Below are positions 1 through 9,192 of a stretch of DNA of 64,000 nt, one piece after another. Every line of letters starts with the position of its first letter. The stretch's first letter is position 1. This DNA comes from Longilinea arvoryzae (lineage in GTDB: Bacteria > Chloroflexota > Anaerolineae > Anaerolineales > Anaerolineaceae). Made by a program: the position numbers and the translations under genes. Where the stretch lies: the NCBI RefSeq assembly GCF_001050235.1, contig NZ_DF967973.1:1-64000 (forward strand). The letters are read 5' to 3'. The notes under the pieces were generated by a model. That model worked only from the letters and a program-made list of their open reading frames with translations. It was not told the origin of the DNA and ran no database searches.

Positions 1-64
1 AAATCGGCACGCAGCCAACCAGGGAAAGGAGGGTGACGAGGAGGATGAGGGCAGCGCGGCGCAT
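1..64 (-). CDS. Lipoprotein, N-terminal fragment (runs off window)
   Basis: The window opens inside a gene read leftwards; only its first 21 codons are present. They encode a short basic start (MRR), a hydrophobic stretch and the lipobox SLVGC, so the product should be an exported lipoprotein anchored through that cysteine. Nothing of the mature domain is visible and no function can be named. No Shine-Dalgarno sequence precedes the ATG; a TATAAT lies 6 bases upstream instead. Confidence 0.7.
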   Translation of the reverse strand, partial: MRRAALILLVTLLSLVGCVPI

Positions 65-70
65 GAGATG

Positions 71-76
71 ATTATA
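71..76 (-). promoter_or_regulatory. -10 box of a probable leaderless promoter
   Basis: TATAAT on the complementary strand, followed by CATCTC and then the ATG of the lipoprotein gene. With only 6 bases between box and start codon, transcription would begin at or next to the ATG. No -35 hexamer is obvious. Confidence 0.5.
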
Positions 77-314
77 CGCGAACCGGGTGAAACGGGAAGA
101 CGCAACGTTGCGAAAGAAATGCTTGCAGTAATCGTTGATTATATCGATCGATAAATATTGAATTTTGATTGTAAATGTGGATAATTGAATCAGAATTCTG
201 GTTTCCGGGATCGAAGACTACAATCCAGGAGGAAATTAAAACCACGCGATGGCTGCCTGAATTGCGGGGTGGGCTGCCGTTCGTTCGAACCGGGCCATGA
301 AAAAAGAGGCAAGT

Positions 315-713
315 ATGTACAGGGTCAATTATCTTTCGGAGAACTATTTCTATATGATCGTCCTGGCCATCATCGTCGGGGTGCTCGGCCTCGTTCTGCA
401 GTTCATCCCGGGTTTTGAAATCCTGGCATTTGTGCTGGTGGCGGCGGCGCTGGGTGGGCTGTTGGGCGGAAGCCGCCGGTTCGCCGGAAAAGAGCTCAAT
501 TACGCCAGACGGTATTTCAAGATCGCCTTCGACTGGATGCTGTTGACCATTCTGGCGGCGTACGCGCTGATTGTTCTTTCGCAATGGCTGCCTGCGCTGC
601 AGGGCGCGATCGATTTCCTGAACGCGCACTGGGCGGGCTTGATCCTGTCGATGATGTGCATCGTGCTGGGCGTGTGCGCACTGCTCAAGGAAAACGCGCC
701 GAAAACGGAGTAA
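315..713 (+). CDS. Small four-helix membrane protein, unknown function
   Basis: A 132-residue integral membrane protein with about four hydrophobic helices (roughly 12-32, 34-54, 74-94 and 104-124) and a short basic loop after helix 2 (SRRFAGKELNYARR). I chose the ATG at 315 over the one at 297 because AGAGG sits a few bases before it, while nothing useful precedes 297. The C-terminus is polar (KENAPKTE). I recognise no family. The stop codon is followed at once by the AGAAGAAGAATTGACAGG type of repeat word. Confidence 0.7.
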   Translation: MYRVNYLSENYFYMIVLAIIVGVLGLVLQFIPGFEILAFVLVAAALGGLLGGSRRFAGKELNYARRYFKIAFDWMLLTILAAYALIVLSQWLPALQGAIDFLNAHWAGLILSMMCIVLGVCALLKENAPKTE

Positions 714-1422
714 GAGAAGAAGAATTGACAGGATGTACAGGATGATAAGGATTTGAGGAGAAGAAGAAGAAACAGGGATGCAGAGGGTGAAGAGGATTTG
801 AAGGCAAGAAGAAACAGGGATACGCAGGATAAACAGGATTTGAGATAATTAGAAGACATCCACTGATTGGCATTCCACAAGCACGCGCGGTCGGAGACCG
901 GCGCGAGCATGGGTCGATTTCGGCAAGGGTCACAACGGCGTAAGGGCCCAGCGGGGAATATGGATCACGTCGATCGATCGAGGCCAAGCTGCGCCCGGGC
1001 TTGCATGCGCCCCGTGGGCTGGCGCGGCGGGCGATGAGAAACAGGGATGCAGAGGGTGAAGAGGATTTGAAGGCAAGAAGAAACAGGGATACGCAGGATA
1101 AACAGGATTTGAGATAATTAGAAGACATCCACTGATTGGCATTCCACAAGCACGCGCGGTCGGAGACCGGCGCGAGCATGGGTCGATTTCGGCAAGGGTC
1201 ACAACGGCGTAAGGGCCCAGCGGGGAATATGGACCGCGTCGATCGATCGAGGCCAAGCTGCGCCCGGGCTTGCATGTGCCCCGTGGGCTGGCGCGGCGGG
1301 CGATGAGAAACAGGGATGCAGAGGGTGAAGAGGATTTGAAGAGAAGAGAACTGGAATGCGTCCAACGTCTGGTATTGTAAAGACGCGCGCAAGTAATCGT
1401 TGATTATCAGAAAGGGGAAAGT
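714..1422. repeat. Repeat-filled intergenic region with a 269-bp tandem duplication
   Basis: After a lead-in of ACAGGATG/AAGGATTTGA words, a unit beginning AACAGGGATGCAGAGG occurs at 771, at 1040 and, as a partial third copy, at 1309: an exact period of 269 bases. Each full unit holds word repeats (AGGATTTGA, ACAGGGATACG), the hairpin GGTC-GGA-GACC near its middle, and a GC-rich block ending GGCGCGGCGGGCGATGAG. The two full copies differ by only a few bases. A diverged copy lies at 2664-2935. No gene is credible here. Confidence 0.85.
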
Positions 1423-2394
1423 ATGGACGCTCCCATCGATTGGCTTCTGGAAGGGGATGCCTGGATCGCCTACCGCACCCGGATGGACATGCTTGGGCAG
1501 TCCGAGAAGGATGACGCGGTGAAAGCCGCCCGCGCGGGCATGCTGGCGGATAGCCGCGTGCAGGCGCTGGTGACGGAACTGGGCAACTGGCCGGGAAAGG
1601 TTATCGCGAGTCATAAGAGCGCCGGGCAGCCCTTTCACAGGCTGACCTTTCTGGCCGATTTGGGGCTGCGGGCCGATGACCCGGGCGTTGATCAGATCAC
1701 TGCGCGCATTTTCGAGCATCCGTCGGCGGAGGGACCCTTTCAACTGTCGGCAGCCGTTTCCAGCGCGTACGGCGGGACGGGCCGGGAGGTGTGGGCCTGG
1801 GCGCTGTGCGACGCCCCGCTGATCCTGTATGCACTGGTGAAATTTGGCCTGCAGGAAGATCCCAGGGTGAGGGCAGGCATTGCCTATCTGGCCGGGCTGG
1901 CGCGTGAGAACGGCTGGCCGTGCGTCGTATCGCAGGAATTGGGCAGCTTCCGCGGGCCGGGGCGCAGGGAAGATCCGTGCCCGTTCGCCACGCTGGCCAT
2001 GTTGAAGCTGTGCGCGCAGGTCGATTGGCTGCGCGACAGTTCGGCCGCCCGCAGCGGCGCCGAGGCGCTGCTGAGCCTGTGGAGCGACAGCCGGACGCGC
2101 CATCCGTATATCTTCTACATGGGCACCGATTTCCGCAAACTCAAGGCGCCGTTCGTGTGGTACGACCTGATGCACGTACTGGACGTCCTGTCGGGTTTCG
2201 CGTGGCTCAAAGGCGACGCCCGCCTGCAGGATATGTTGGGGGTGCTGCAGAGAAAGGCCGACGATCAGGGGCGATTTACGGTCGAGTCGGTCTGGACAGC
2301 CTGGAAGGATTGGGAATTCGGGCAGAAGAAAGAACCGTCGCGATGGTTGACGTTAATGGCGTGGCGGGTGATGAAGAGGAATGCACAGGGATGA
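1423..2394 (+). CDS. Hypothetical protein, possible alpha/alpha-toroid (prenyltransferase-like) fold
   Basis: A 323-residue soluble protein with no signal peptide, starting at an ATG preceded by GAAAGGGGAAAG. It is rich in W, A, L and G and has repeated helix pairs (AGIAYLAGLARENGWP, AMLKLCAQVDWLRD, ARSGAEALLSLW) like those of the squalene cyclase/prenyltransferase toroid superfamily. I see no DxDD or other catalytic motif, so the fold is a guess and no reaction is proposed. The last codons (NAQG) and the TGA fall inside the downstream repeat word AGGAATGCACAGGGATGA, so the repeat appears to have supplied the C-terminus. Confidence 0.75.
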   Translation: MDAPIDWLLEGDAWIAYRTRMDMLGQSEKDDAVKAARAGMLADSRVQALVTELGNWPGKVIASHKSAGQPFHRLTFLADLGLRADDPGVDQITARIFEHPSAEGPFQLSAAVSSAYGGTGREVWAWALCDAPLILYALVKFGLQEDPRVRAGIAYLAGLARENGWPCVVSQELGSFRGPGRREDPCPFATLAMLKLCAQVDWLRDSSAARSGAEALLSLWSDSRTRHPYIFYMGTDFRKLKAPFVWYDLMHVLDVLSGFAWLKGDARLQDMLGVLQRKADDQGRFTVESVWTAWKDWEFGQKKEPSRWLTLMAWRVMKRNAQG

Positions 2395-3164
2395 AGAAGA
2401 TGGGGAGGATTTGAAAAGAGAAGAAGAATTGACAGGATGCACAGGATGGAAAGGATTGGAAGAGAAGAGGAATGCACAGGGATACACAAGATGAAGAGGA
2501 TCGAAAAAAAAGCGCGTAGTCGCGGACCTGCGTGTCCGCTCTTTGCCGGCGCCGGTCGACTCTCGATGTCAGTAGCAGGGGTGCCGGATGACTGACTTCA
2601 TGATGAGCATGCTTCCAATGATAAGGGTTTTCTCAGGCAGGCCGCGGCAGGCTCCGCACGGAGTGCACCCGATCCGGGGGAAGAGACCAGCGCGGGCGAG
2701 GGGCGATTTCGACAGGTGTCACCACGGCGTAAGGGCCCAGCGGGGAATATGGACCGCGTCAATCAATTGAGTTCAAGCTGCGCCCGGGCTTGCATGTGCC
2801 CCGTGGGCTGGCGTGGCGACCGTTGAAGAAGAATTGACAGGAATACCGAGGGTGAAAAGGATTTGAAGAGAAGAAAATTGGAATGCGTCCAACGTTTGGT
2901 ATCGCACGGGCGCGCGCGGTCGGAGACCGGCGCGAGCAAGAAAGTCTTATTTACAATGCGATTGCAATTTTTACCAACTATATACCGGAAACTAAAACAA
3001 GGCAAGCCATTTGGATCTTGCGCCATGAGTGAAGAGCAAGAAATGCGTCGGCCACAGGTTTCAATTCACAACCCTTTTCCAATCAAGATTCGAAAACCCA
3101 TAAACTATTATGATATACAATAAATTCGGGGGTATTCGATCCGCATTGGCAAGGGGAGGAAAGC
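2395..3164. repeat. Intergenic region made of word repeats and palindromes
   Basis: Starts with AGAAGAATTGACAGGATG-type words (2395-2500). A palindrome, GCGGAC-CTGCGT-GTCCGC, lies near 2526-2543 and recurs inverted at about 22784-22816. From about 2664 a diverged copy of the 269-bp unit follows, ending in GCGCGGTCGGAGACCGGCGC near 2913. The last 220 bases are AT-richer and may hold the promoter of the small lipoprotein gene. No convincing larger gene is seen. Confidence 0.65.
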
Positions 3165-3311
3165 GTGTTCACAACCGCACTGCGAAGAATCCGGCCGGTT
3201 GGGTTGGTGTTGCTGTTCGCGCTGACCGGCTGCGTCCCGGCGACGAAGACGCCGATCGATGGTTGGAACACGGCGACGTCTGAGCCAGCGCTGATCGGTT
3301 CACCCGGTTGA
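3165..3311 (+). CDS. Short lipoprotein-like peptide, probably a truncated gene
   Basis: A GTG start preceded by the strong ribosome-binding sequence AAGGGGAGGAAAGC opens a 48-codon frame with a basic N-terminus, a hydrophobic core and the lipobox ALTGC. It then runs about 25 polar residues to TGA. A second frame opens at the overlapping ATG (TGATG, 3311) and continues with plausible coding sequence (LQAQPDGSWGTLEDGA) until a CTCTGTGATCTCTG repeat word supplies TGA near 3436. The likeliest reading is a small lipoprotein gene broken by a frameshift and cut short by the repeat; a genuine small lipoprotein cannot be excluded. Confidence 0.45.
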   Translation: MFTTALRRIRPVGLVLLFALTGCVPATKTPIDGWNTATSEPALIGSPG

Positions 3312-3475
3312 TGCTATCCGTGGCGGCCAGGGTTGCATCGACTTCGGGCGTGGCACGCAACCTGCAGGCCCAACCGGATGGGAGCTGGGGGACGCTGGAG
3401 GATGGCGCAGTCGTCTTCCTCTCTCTGCGATCTCTGTGATCTCTGTGGCATTCTGATCTTCCAATGGGGGCAGCT

Positions 3476-4984
3476 ATGTGGGGAAAAGACAGCCGGGAAA
3501 ACATCTGGAGCACCATCGAACGGTCCTGGGATTTGCTGGTGGTGGGCGGGGGCATCAGCGGGGCGGGCATTTTCAATTATGCCGCGCGCGCCGGCCTGCG
3601 CGTGCTGCTGGTGGAGGCGAATGATTTTGCCTTCGGCGCCTCCGGACGTTCCGGCAAGCAGATTCAGGTTTGGAATGACTCCGGCCTGCCGGTGGAAGAA
3701 CTGGTCCGCGAACGGGACAGGCTGCTGCGCGAAGCGCCCAACCTGGTCCGGTCGATGGCCTGTTATCAGGCCGCCTATCCGGGTCAGGCGTCCAGTTCCT
3801 GGCCGGGCAAATCCATCCCGGCCCGGGATTTGACCTTCGAAGTCCCCCACTTGCGCACCAAAGGGTTAAGCCACGGGAAACGCGGCGAAGGCGCCTGCCT
3901 GGACGACGCCCGCCTGGTGCTGCGCCTGATCCGCGAGGGCGTCAACTACGGTGGGGTGGCCATCAATTACGTGCGCGCCGAACAGCTTTTGTTCACGGCG
4001 TACGGACAGGTGTGCGGCGCCGTGCTGCGCGACCGCGCTCAGGGCGAGGACGGACGCACCGCTGAAGCCCAGGCGCGCGGGGTGATCAACACCTCCGGAA
4101 CGAGCTGCGATGAACTGCATTCCAAGGCGGGCGGCAGGCGCCAGTTGCGCCAATGGATTGGTTCGCATCTGTTCCTGCCCGGCGAACGCCTGCCGCTGAC
4201 CTGCGGGTTGACCGTTTCTCACCCGCGGGATGGCCGGCCGCTGTCTTTTATTCCCTGGAACGGCGTGGTCAGCGTGGGCGGTATGCACCTGGAATACCGT
4301 CTGCCGGAGGACATGGCCGAGCCGTCGATCAGCGCCCAGGAGATCGAATACCTGCTGGAAGGACTCAAATTTGCCTTCCCGACCCTGGAACTGGGATTGG
4401 GGGATGTGCTGGCCTGCCATGCCGGCGTTCAGCAAACGCCGGAAGGGACTGCGGCGGCTCCGGTCCTGGGCACCTTGCGGGAGGAGAACGGCCTGGTGAG
4501 CGTAACCGGCGGCAGATTGGGGGCATTTCGCCTGACGGCGGCGCGGGCCTTGAATGCGCTGCGCGCACGCCTGCCCGGGCTGCGGCCCTTCAGTGCCGAC
4601 CAGCCGATCTTCGAGCCGGATGGGGAGATGCCTTACAGCACTTCGCTGGATCCGGCCGGTTGGTCTTATCTGGCGGGGCGCTACGGTCGCGAATTGCCGG
4701 CTCTGCTGGCCTCCACGCCGGTGGATGAGTTGCAGAGCATTTATCCACAGCTGCCGGCCATGTGGGCCGAGCTGCACTGGGCGGCTCACGACGGCGCGGT
4801 GGTGCACCTGGACGATTTGCTGTTGCGCCGGCTGCGCCTGGGCTTGCAGGTGAAACGCGGCGGGTTGTACGAAATCGAGGATATGCGCGCCATGATTCAA
4901 CCCAAGTTGGGCTGGGACAACATCCGCTGGCAGTGGGAAGTAGCCCGCTATGCAAGAATACACGAGTTGTATTATTCGGTGTGA
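3476..4984 (+). CDS. FAD-dependent oxidoreductase related to glycerol-3-phosphate dehydrogenase
   Basis: About 502 residues with the FAD/DAO fold. The N-terminus has the dinucleotide motif VVGGGISGAG, followed by a GlpD-like stretch (GASGRSGK). The middle has the substrate-domain pattern (RPLSFIPWNGVVSVGG) and the second FAD region VTGGRLGAFRLTAARAL. The C-terminal helical domain matches GlpD (DDLLLRRLRLGL, PKLGWDNIRWQWEVARYARIHELYYS). GlpD oxidises glycerol 3-phosphate to dihydroxyacetone phosphate, but the usual GTTD and GGKxTTYR signatures are altered here, so the substrate may differ. ATG 3476 was chosen over 3464 because a G-rich sequence lies just before it. An FGGY kinase follows 292 bases on, which fits a phosphorylate-then-oxidise pathway. 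Confidence 0.8.
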   Translation: MWGKDSRENIWSTIERSWDLLVVGGGISGAGIFNYAARAGLRVLLVEANDFAFGASGRSGKQIQVWNDSGLPVEELVRERDRLLREAPNLVRSMACYQAAYPGQASSSWPGKSIPARDLTFEVPHLRTKGLSHGKRGEGACLDDARLVLRLIREGVNYGGVAINYVRAEQLLFTAYGQVCGAVLRDRAQGEDGRTAEAQARGVINTSGTSCDELHSKAGGRRQLRQWIGSHLFLPGERLPLTCGLTVSHPRDGRPLSFIPWNGVVSVGGMHLEYRLPEDMAEPSISAQEIEYLLEGLKFAFPTLELGLGDVLACHAGVQQTPEGTAAAPVLGTLREENGLVSVTGGRLGAFRLTAARALNALRARLPGLRPFSADQPIFEPDGEMPYSTSLDPAGWSYLAGRYGRELPALLASTPVDELQSIYPQLPAMWAELHWAAHDGAVVHLDDLLLRRLRLGLQVKRGGLYEIEDMRAMIQPKLGWDNIRWQWEVARYARIHELYYSV

Positions 4985-5276
4985 AGAGGGTATTGGGGAT
5001 TCGTTGATGAGGTATTCGGTAAGAGTGAAGAGTGAGGAGAGAAGCGTGAAGAGTGAGGAGTGAAAAGGGAAGATGGAAGAGGGAAGAGGGAAGCGGAAGA
5101 ATTGCCGATCGTCGATTGCTGATTGAGGATTGGTCAGGAAAGACTTCGCACCCGATCGATGCAATCCAAAATTTCCAGCTCACGCCATACCCGCATCGAA
5201 TACCGAATCAACGAATACCGATTTACACTTTTGGACTACAATAATCCCAGTAATTATCTTATCCCTCGGAGCCCCC
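4985..5276. repeat. Intergenic word repeats before the kinase gene
   Basis: Contains GAAGAGTGAGGAGAGAAG-type 7-base words (about 5020-5100), GATTGCTGATTGAGGATTG words (5105-5135) and an ATACCGAATCAACGAATACC segment near 5200-5220. These are three of the word families used across the window. The last 50 bases are AT-rich and carry CTCGGAG before the kinase ATG. Confidence 0.7.
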
Positions 5277-6824
5277 ATGCCCGCCGAAAATTTGCTGGCA
5301 ATCGATAATGGCACGCAGAGCGTGCGCGCCCTGCTTTTCGATCCGCGCGGAAACCTGCTGGCCAAGCAGCGCATCCCCATTGAATCCTACTATTCGGAAG
5401 GGCCGGGATTGGCCGAGCAGGATCCGCTGGTGTTCTGGAACGCAGTTTGCCAGGCCTGCCAGGGTCTGTGGCAGCAGCCGGGCGTGGATCGCGGCAGTAT
5501 CGCGGCGGTGGCGCTGACCACGCAGCGTTCGACGCTGGTCAACGTCGACCGGGAGGGCCGGCCGCTGCGCCCGGCCATTCACTGGCTGGACCAGCGCGAA
5601 ACGAAAGGCCTGAAGCCCGTCAGTGGGCTGTGGGGATTGGCCTTCGCGCTGGCCGGAGCCAGCGATACCGTGGCCTACCTGCAGGCCGAGGCCGAAGTCA
5701 ACTGGATTCGCAAATTCCAGCCCGAAATCTGGGACAAGACCTACAAATATCTGTTCCTATCGGGTTACCTGACCTTTATGCTGACCGGCCGGTTCGTCGA
5801 TTCGGTCGGTTCGCAGGTGGGCTACGTCCCGTTCGATTACAAAACCCAAAAATGGGCCGGTAAACACGACTGGAAGTGGCAGGCTGTGCCCATGGATCCG
5901 CGGGTGCTGCCGGAATTGGTGCCGCCCGGCCAGCCGCTGGGTGAGATCACACCCGAAGCCGCTGCCGCCACCGGCATCCCGGTTGGGTTGAAGCTGATCG
6001 CAGCCGCGGCGGATAAAGCCTGCGAGGTGATCGGCTCGGGCGCGCTGGACCCGCACATTGCCTGCCTGAGTTACGGCACGACGGCGACCATCAACACCAC
6101 CCACGACCGCTACATCGAAATCATTCCTCTGATTCCACCGTATCCTTCGGCGGTTCCGGGGGCCTATAACCTGGAATTGCAGATCTTTCGCGGTTACTGG
6201 ATGGTAAGCTGGTTCAAACAGGAGTTCGGGCACGAAGAACGCCTGCGCGCATCCGAACAGGGCGTGGAGGCCGAGATTTTCTTCGACGAACTCGTGCGCC
6301 AGGCACCGCCGGGATCGGACGGCCTGGTGCTGCAGCCGTACTGGTCGCCGGGTCTGCGCAAGCCGGGTCCCGAGGCGCGCGGCGCGGTGATTGGTTTTGC
6401 GGACGTGCACACGCGGGCGCATCTGTACCGCGCCATTCTCGAGGGACTGGCCTACGCGCTGCGCGAGGGCGCCGAACGGACTTCGAAAAGCAGCGGCGTG
6501 AAGATCGAAGCGCTGCGCGTGGCGGGCGGCGGCTCGCAAAGCGACGCCGGCATGCAGCTCACCGCGGATGTATTCGGGCTGGCCGCATCCCGGCCGCATG
6601 TCTACGAAGCCTCCGGGCTGGGCGCGGCCATCGATGCCGCGGTCGGCATCGGGCTGCACCCGGATTTCGCCAGCGCGGTGCGCGAGATGACGCGCGTTTC
6701 ACAGACCTTCGAGCCGGATCCAAAGGTGCACGCGATTTACGATGAACTGTACGCCAAAGTGTACCTGAAGATGTATGACCGGCTGAAACCTCTATACCAG
6801 GCCATGCAAAAGTTGGGGGGATAG
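5277..6824 (+). CDS. FGGY-family carbohydrate (polyol) kinase
   Basis: A 515-residue sugar kinase of the FGGY family: N-terminal phosphate-binding loop ([15 protein letters not shown]), the substrate-region sequence [13 protein letters not shown], and the C-terminal ATPase lobe with [21 protein letters not shown] and [15 protein letters not shown]. Such enzymes phosphorylate glycerol, xylulose, gluconate or related substrates with ATP. The upstream GlpD-like gene makes glycerol or a related polyol attractive, but no glycerol-kinase-specific residues were confirmed. The frame stays open upstream, but the ATG at 5277 is right: the family consensus starts here and CTCGGAG precedes it. The TAG stop is followed directly by AGATCAGCTTTTAGCGG repeat words. 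Confidence 0.85.
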   Translation: MPAENLLAIDNGTQSVRALLFDPRGNLLAKQRIPIESYYSEGPGLAEQDPLVFWNAVCQACQGLWQQPGVDRGSIAAVALTTQRSTLVNVDREGRPLRPAIHWLDQRETKGLKPVSGLWGLAFALAGASDTVAYLQAEAEVNWIRKFQPEIWDKTYKYLFLSGYLTFMLTGRFVDSVGSQVGYVPFDYKTQKWAGKHDWKWQAVPMDPRVLPELVPPGQPLGEITPEAAAATGIPVGLKLIAAAADKACEVIGSGALDPHIACLSYGTTATINTTHDRYIEIIPLIPPYPSAVPGAYNLELQIFRGYWMVSWFKQEFGHEERLRASEQGVEAEIFFDELVRQAPPGSDGLVLQPYWSPGLRKPGPEARGAVIGFADVHTRAHLYRAILEGLAYALREGAERTSKSSGVKIEALRVAGGGSQSDAGMQLTADVFGLAASRPHVYEASGLGAAIDAAVGIGLHPDFASAVREMTRVSQTFEPDPKVHAIYDELYAKVYLKMYDRLKPLYQAMQKLGG

Positions 6825-7332
6825 AGATCAGCTTTTAGCGGTTCGCTTTCAGCAGTTTACAGTTAGCGGGCAGAGGCAAGTGATTGGCCGTTAAGGCGAG
6901 ATTTTCGATCGGGCCCGGGTAGGGCCAGGCCTGATGATCTGACATGATTTCAGGAATCGCATGCGGCCGACTCCGATGAGCCGGTTTGCGGCGGTAAAGT
7001 AATGACATCCCGGCCAGGAGCGTTTGCCAGGGGTCCCTGGCTCGAGGCTGGTTAACCGGAGCCACGGAATGGTGGTTTCACGCCCGAACCGGTTTGGTAA
7101 GGTCCGGCCTGAACGCGCAGGTGGGCTGGTTGGGATGGCCTGCGCCTGGTCAATGGAAGGGGCCGGCTATGAACATTCGACCGGCGTTTTCGGGTTGAAA
7201 ATGCCGTATGATTGTTAAATTGATGTAAATATCCAGGATGTGAGACGCAATCCTCTCGTCAATCAGGACGCACGGGATTCGGGTGCCAAAAAGCGTGCCG
7301 TGGTTCGCCCTGAAAACGCAGGAGCATGAAAA
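6825..7332. other. Intergenic region, no gene seen
   Basis: The first 40 bases are degenerate TTAGC-type heptamers. The rest is unremarkable GC-rich sequence with no supported coding frame. The final 130 bases become AT-rich (near 7205-7230) and probably contain the promoter of the NAD synthase gene, but no clear -35/-10 pair can be assigned. Confidence 0.5.
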
Positions 7333-8310
7333 ATGACGATCGAAACCGACCGAAATCCGTTGGAGTGGGCTTTGATTTTCGATCCGCAGGCCGAGATCGA
7401 GCGGATTTCGACCTTTATTCAGACAGAAGTGGCCCGCCGCGGCGCGCGCGGCGTGTTGACCGGTTTGAGCGGCGGGTTGGATTCGAGCGTGTGCGCTTAT
7501 CTGTGCGCGCGGGCGCTGCCCATCGAACAGGTGCACGTTCTGATGCTGCCCGAACGCGACAGCGACTCGAAGCTGCACGAACAGGCGCACGCGGTCGTGC
7601 GATCGTTGGGATTGCGTACCAGCGAAGCCGACATGACCTCATTGATGGATTGGCTGGGCCTGTATGACGATACCCCGCAGGAGGTGGCCAGAAACCGCAC
7701 GCTGCTGGAACGTTGGATGCGCGGGATCCGGCGTTTGAGCGGCGCTCCGGCCTTGTTCCCCTGGGTTCAGGAATACGCCTACGGGCAGCGCCGCGGACTG
7801 GCCGCCGGCGCTTTGCAGCGCTGGATGTGGCGTTATGCCGGTCAGACGCAGGCCTTTGTCCTCGGCAAGCTGCGGGCGCGCATGCTGGCGCTTTCGTTGC
7901 GGGCCGCGCGCCAGGACTGCCTGCTGGTGTGCACCACCGACCGCTCCGAATGGTCGATCGGTTTCTACGATCCGCACGGCGACGGGGTGGGCGACCTGGC
8001 CTTGCTGAGCCACCTGTTCAAGACGCAGATTCGCGCCCTGGGACGGGAACTGGGCCTGCCCGAGAGTATCATCACCCAGCCTTCGAGCGGCGATCTGGCG
8101 GCCGGGCTGCCCAACGAGGAAGCCATCGGGATGAGCTATGAACTGCTCGACCACCTGTTGGTGGGCCTGTCGTTGGGTATGAGCGATGAAGCCATCGCGC
8201 TGCACGCGGACGCCAGCCCGCGGCTGGCAGCGACGGTGCGTTCGGCCTGCGCCCTGGCGGACGCGCGGCGGGGGATGCCGGTGAGGCTGGAACCGTTGGG
8301 ACGAGATTAA
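7333..8310 (+). CDS. nadE: NAD synthase, ammonia-dependent type
   Basis: A 325-residue adenine-nucleotide alpha-hydrolase enzyme. The pyrophosphate loop SGGLDSS is at about 46-52, and the C-terminal half carries the NadE pattern CTTDRSEWSIGFYDPHGDG, LLSHLFKTQIRALGRELGLP and PSSGDLAAGLPNEEAIGMSY. It adenylates deamido-NAD and amidates it to NAD. There is no glutaminase domain, so ammonia should be the nitrogen donor. A W/R/G-rich insert at about 125-170 lengthens the protein relative to typical 250-280-residue NadE enzymes. GGAG lies 9 bases before the ATG. The gene stands alone. Confidence 0.85.
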   Translation: MTIETDRNPLEWALIFDPQAEIERISTFIQTEVARRGARGVLTGLSGGLDSSVCAYLCARALPIEQVHVLMLPERDSDSKLHEQAHAVVRSLGLRTSEADMTSLMDWLGLYDDTPQEVARNRTLLERWMRGIRRLSGAPALFPWVQEYAYGQRRGLAAGALQRWMWRYAGQTQAFVLGKLRARMLALSLRAARQDCLLVCTTDRSEWSIGFYDPHGDGVGDLALLSHLFKTQIRALGRELGLPESIITQPSSGDLAAGLPNEEAIGMSYELLDHLLVGLSLGMSDEAIALHADASPRLAATVRSACALADARRGMPVRLEPLGRD

Positions 8311-8371
8311 GCAATCATTCGATACTTCATCGAAAGATTTCCCGGGGAAGTTCTGAGAGGGAATTCCGAAA

Positions 8372-9121
8372 ATGTCCTCTAAAATCGACCTGTATCGCAG
8401 CGCTTTACGCGAGTGTCCGGACTGGCCCGGCTATCTTTGCGCCAACAGTCATCTGCCCGGCCCACGCGGCAACCTTGAACTGGCAGAAGCGGTTTTTCAG
8501 GAAGCCAGCCGTGAGATGATCTTAAGCCTGATCGCCCGGGATTCGACCGAAGTGGAAGAGAATTCACCGCAGGTGTTTGGGGTATTTTGCGGCGTATTCG
8601 GGTTGGGCAGGCTCCTGGCCGGCGGCGAGCTCGACTGGATGCCAAAACTGCGGGAATATGCGAGCGACCGGCGCTGGCGCGTTCGCGAGGCGGTGGCCTG
8701 GGCCTTGCAAAAATACGGCGCCGCCGACATGCCCGGTTTACTGGCGCAGATGCGTCCCTGGGCGGCCGGAACGTTTCTGGAACAGCGCGCCGTGGCAGTG
8801 GCGTTGTGCGAACCGTCCCTGCTGAACGACCCGGCGGCCGTCCGCGAGGTGCTACAAATCCTGGACGGCATTACGGTTTCGCTGAGCCGGGCCGTGGAGC
8901 GAAAAACGGACGATTTTCGAGCCCTGCGCCAGACGCTGGGTTACGGTTGGAGCGTCGCGGCCGTGGCATCCTGGGCGGATGGCAAAGCCTTTCTCGAGCG
9001 CTGGTTCGAATGCGCGGATCCCGACGTGCGTTGGCTGATGCGTGAAAATTTGAAGAAAAAACGATTGGAACGCGCGGACAGTGATTGGGTGCAAAAGTGG
9101 AGGATCGACCTCGATCGATAA
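8372..9121 (+). CDS. HEAT-repeat-like protein, unknown function
   Basis: A 249-residue soluble alpha-helical protein. Paired helices such as WMPKLREYASDRRWRVREAVAWALQKYG and AFLERWFECADPDVRWLMRENLKKKRL resemble the HEAT/ARM solenoid of the AlkC/AlkD-like DNA-repair family. No catalytic residue of an alkylpurine glycosylase could be assigned, so the role is open (scaffold, nucleic-acid or protein binding). The start is preceded by GAGAGGGAATTCCG. It ends 71 bases from the convergent secreted-protein gene, with an inverted repeat between them. Confidence 0.7.
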   Translation: MSSKIDLYRSALRECPDWPGYLCANSHLPGPRGNLELAEAVFQEASREMILSLIARDSTEVEENSPQVFGVFCGVFGLGRLLAGGELDWMPKLREYASDRRWRVREAVAWALQKYGAADMPGLLAQMRPWAAGTFLEQRAVAVALCEPSLLNDPAAVREVLQILDGITVSLSRAVERKTDDFRALRQTLGYGWSVAAVASWADGKAFLERWFECADPDVRWLMRENLKKKRLERADSDWVQKWRIDLDR

Positions 9122-9128
9122 TCAAATC

Positions 9129-9162
9129 GGGGTTCCGCCCGGAAAAGCATGGGCGAAACCCC
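9129..9162. terminator. Inverted repeat between convergent genes
   Basis: GGGGTTCCGCCC, a 10-base loop, then GGGCGAAACCCC: a 12-base stem with one mismatch, midway between two convergent genes. It lacks a T-run on either side, so it is only a possible bidirectional terminator. Confidence 0.45.
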
Positions 9163-9192
9163 GAAGGATCAAGCTGCGCAGGGGCGGGCAGC

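Noticed and set aside
685-2175. 496-codon leftward frame through the 269-bp repeats and the toroid-like gene
   Set aside because: Reads through tandem repeats and then antisense to a better-supported gene.
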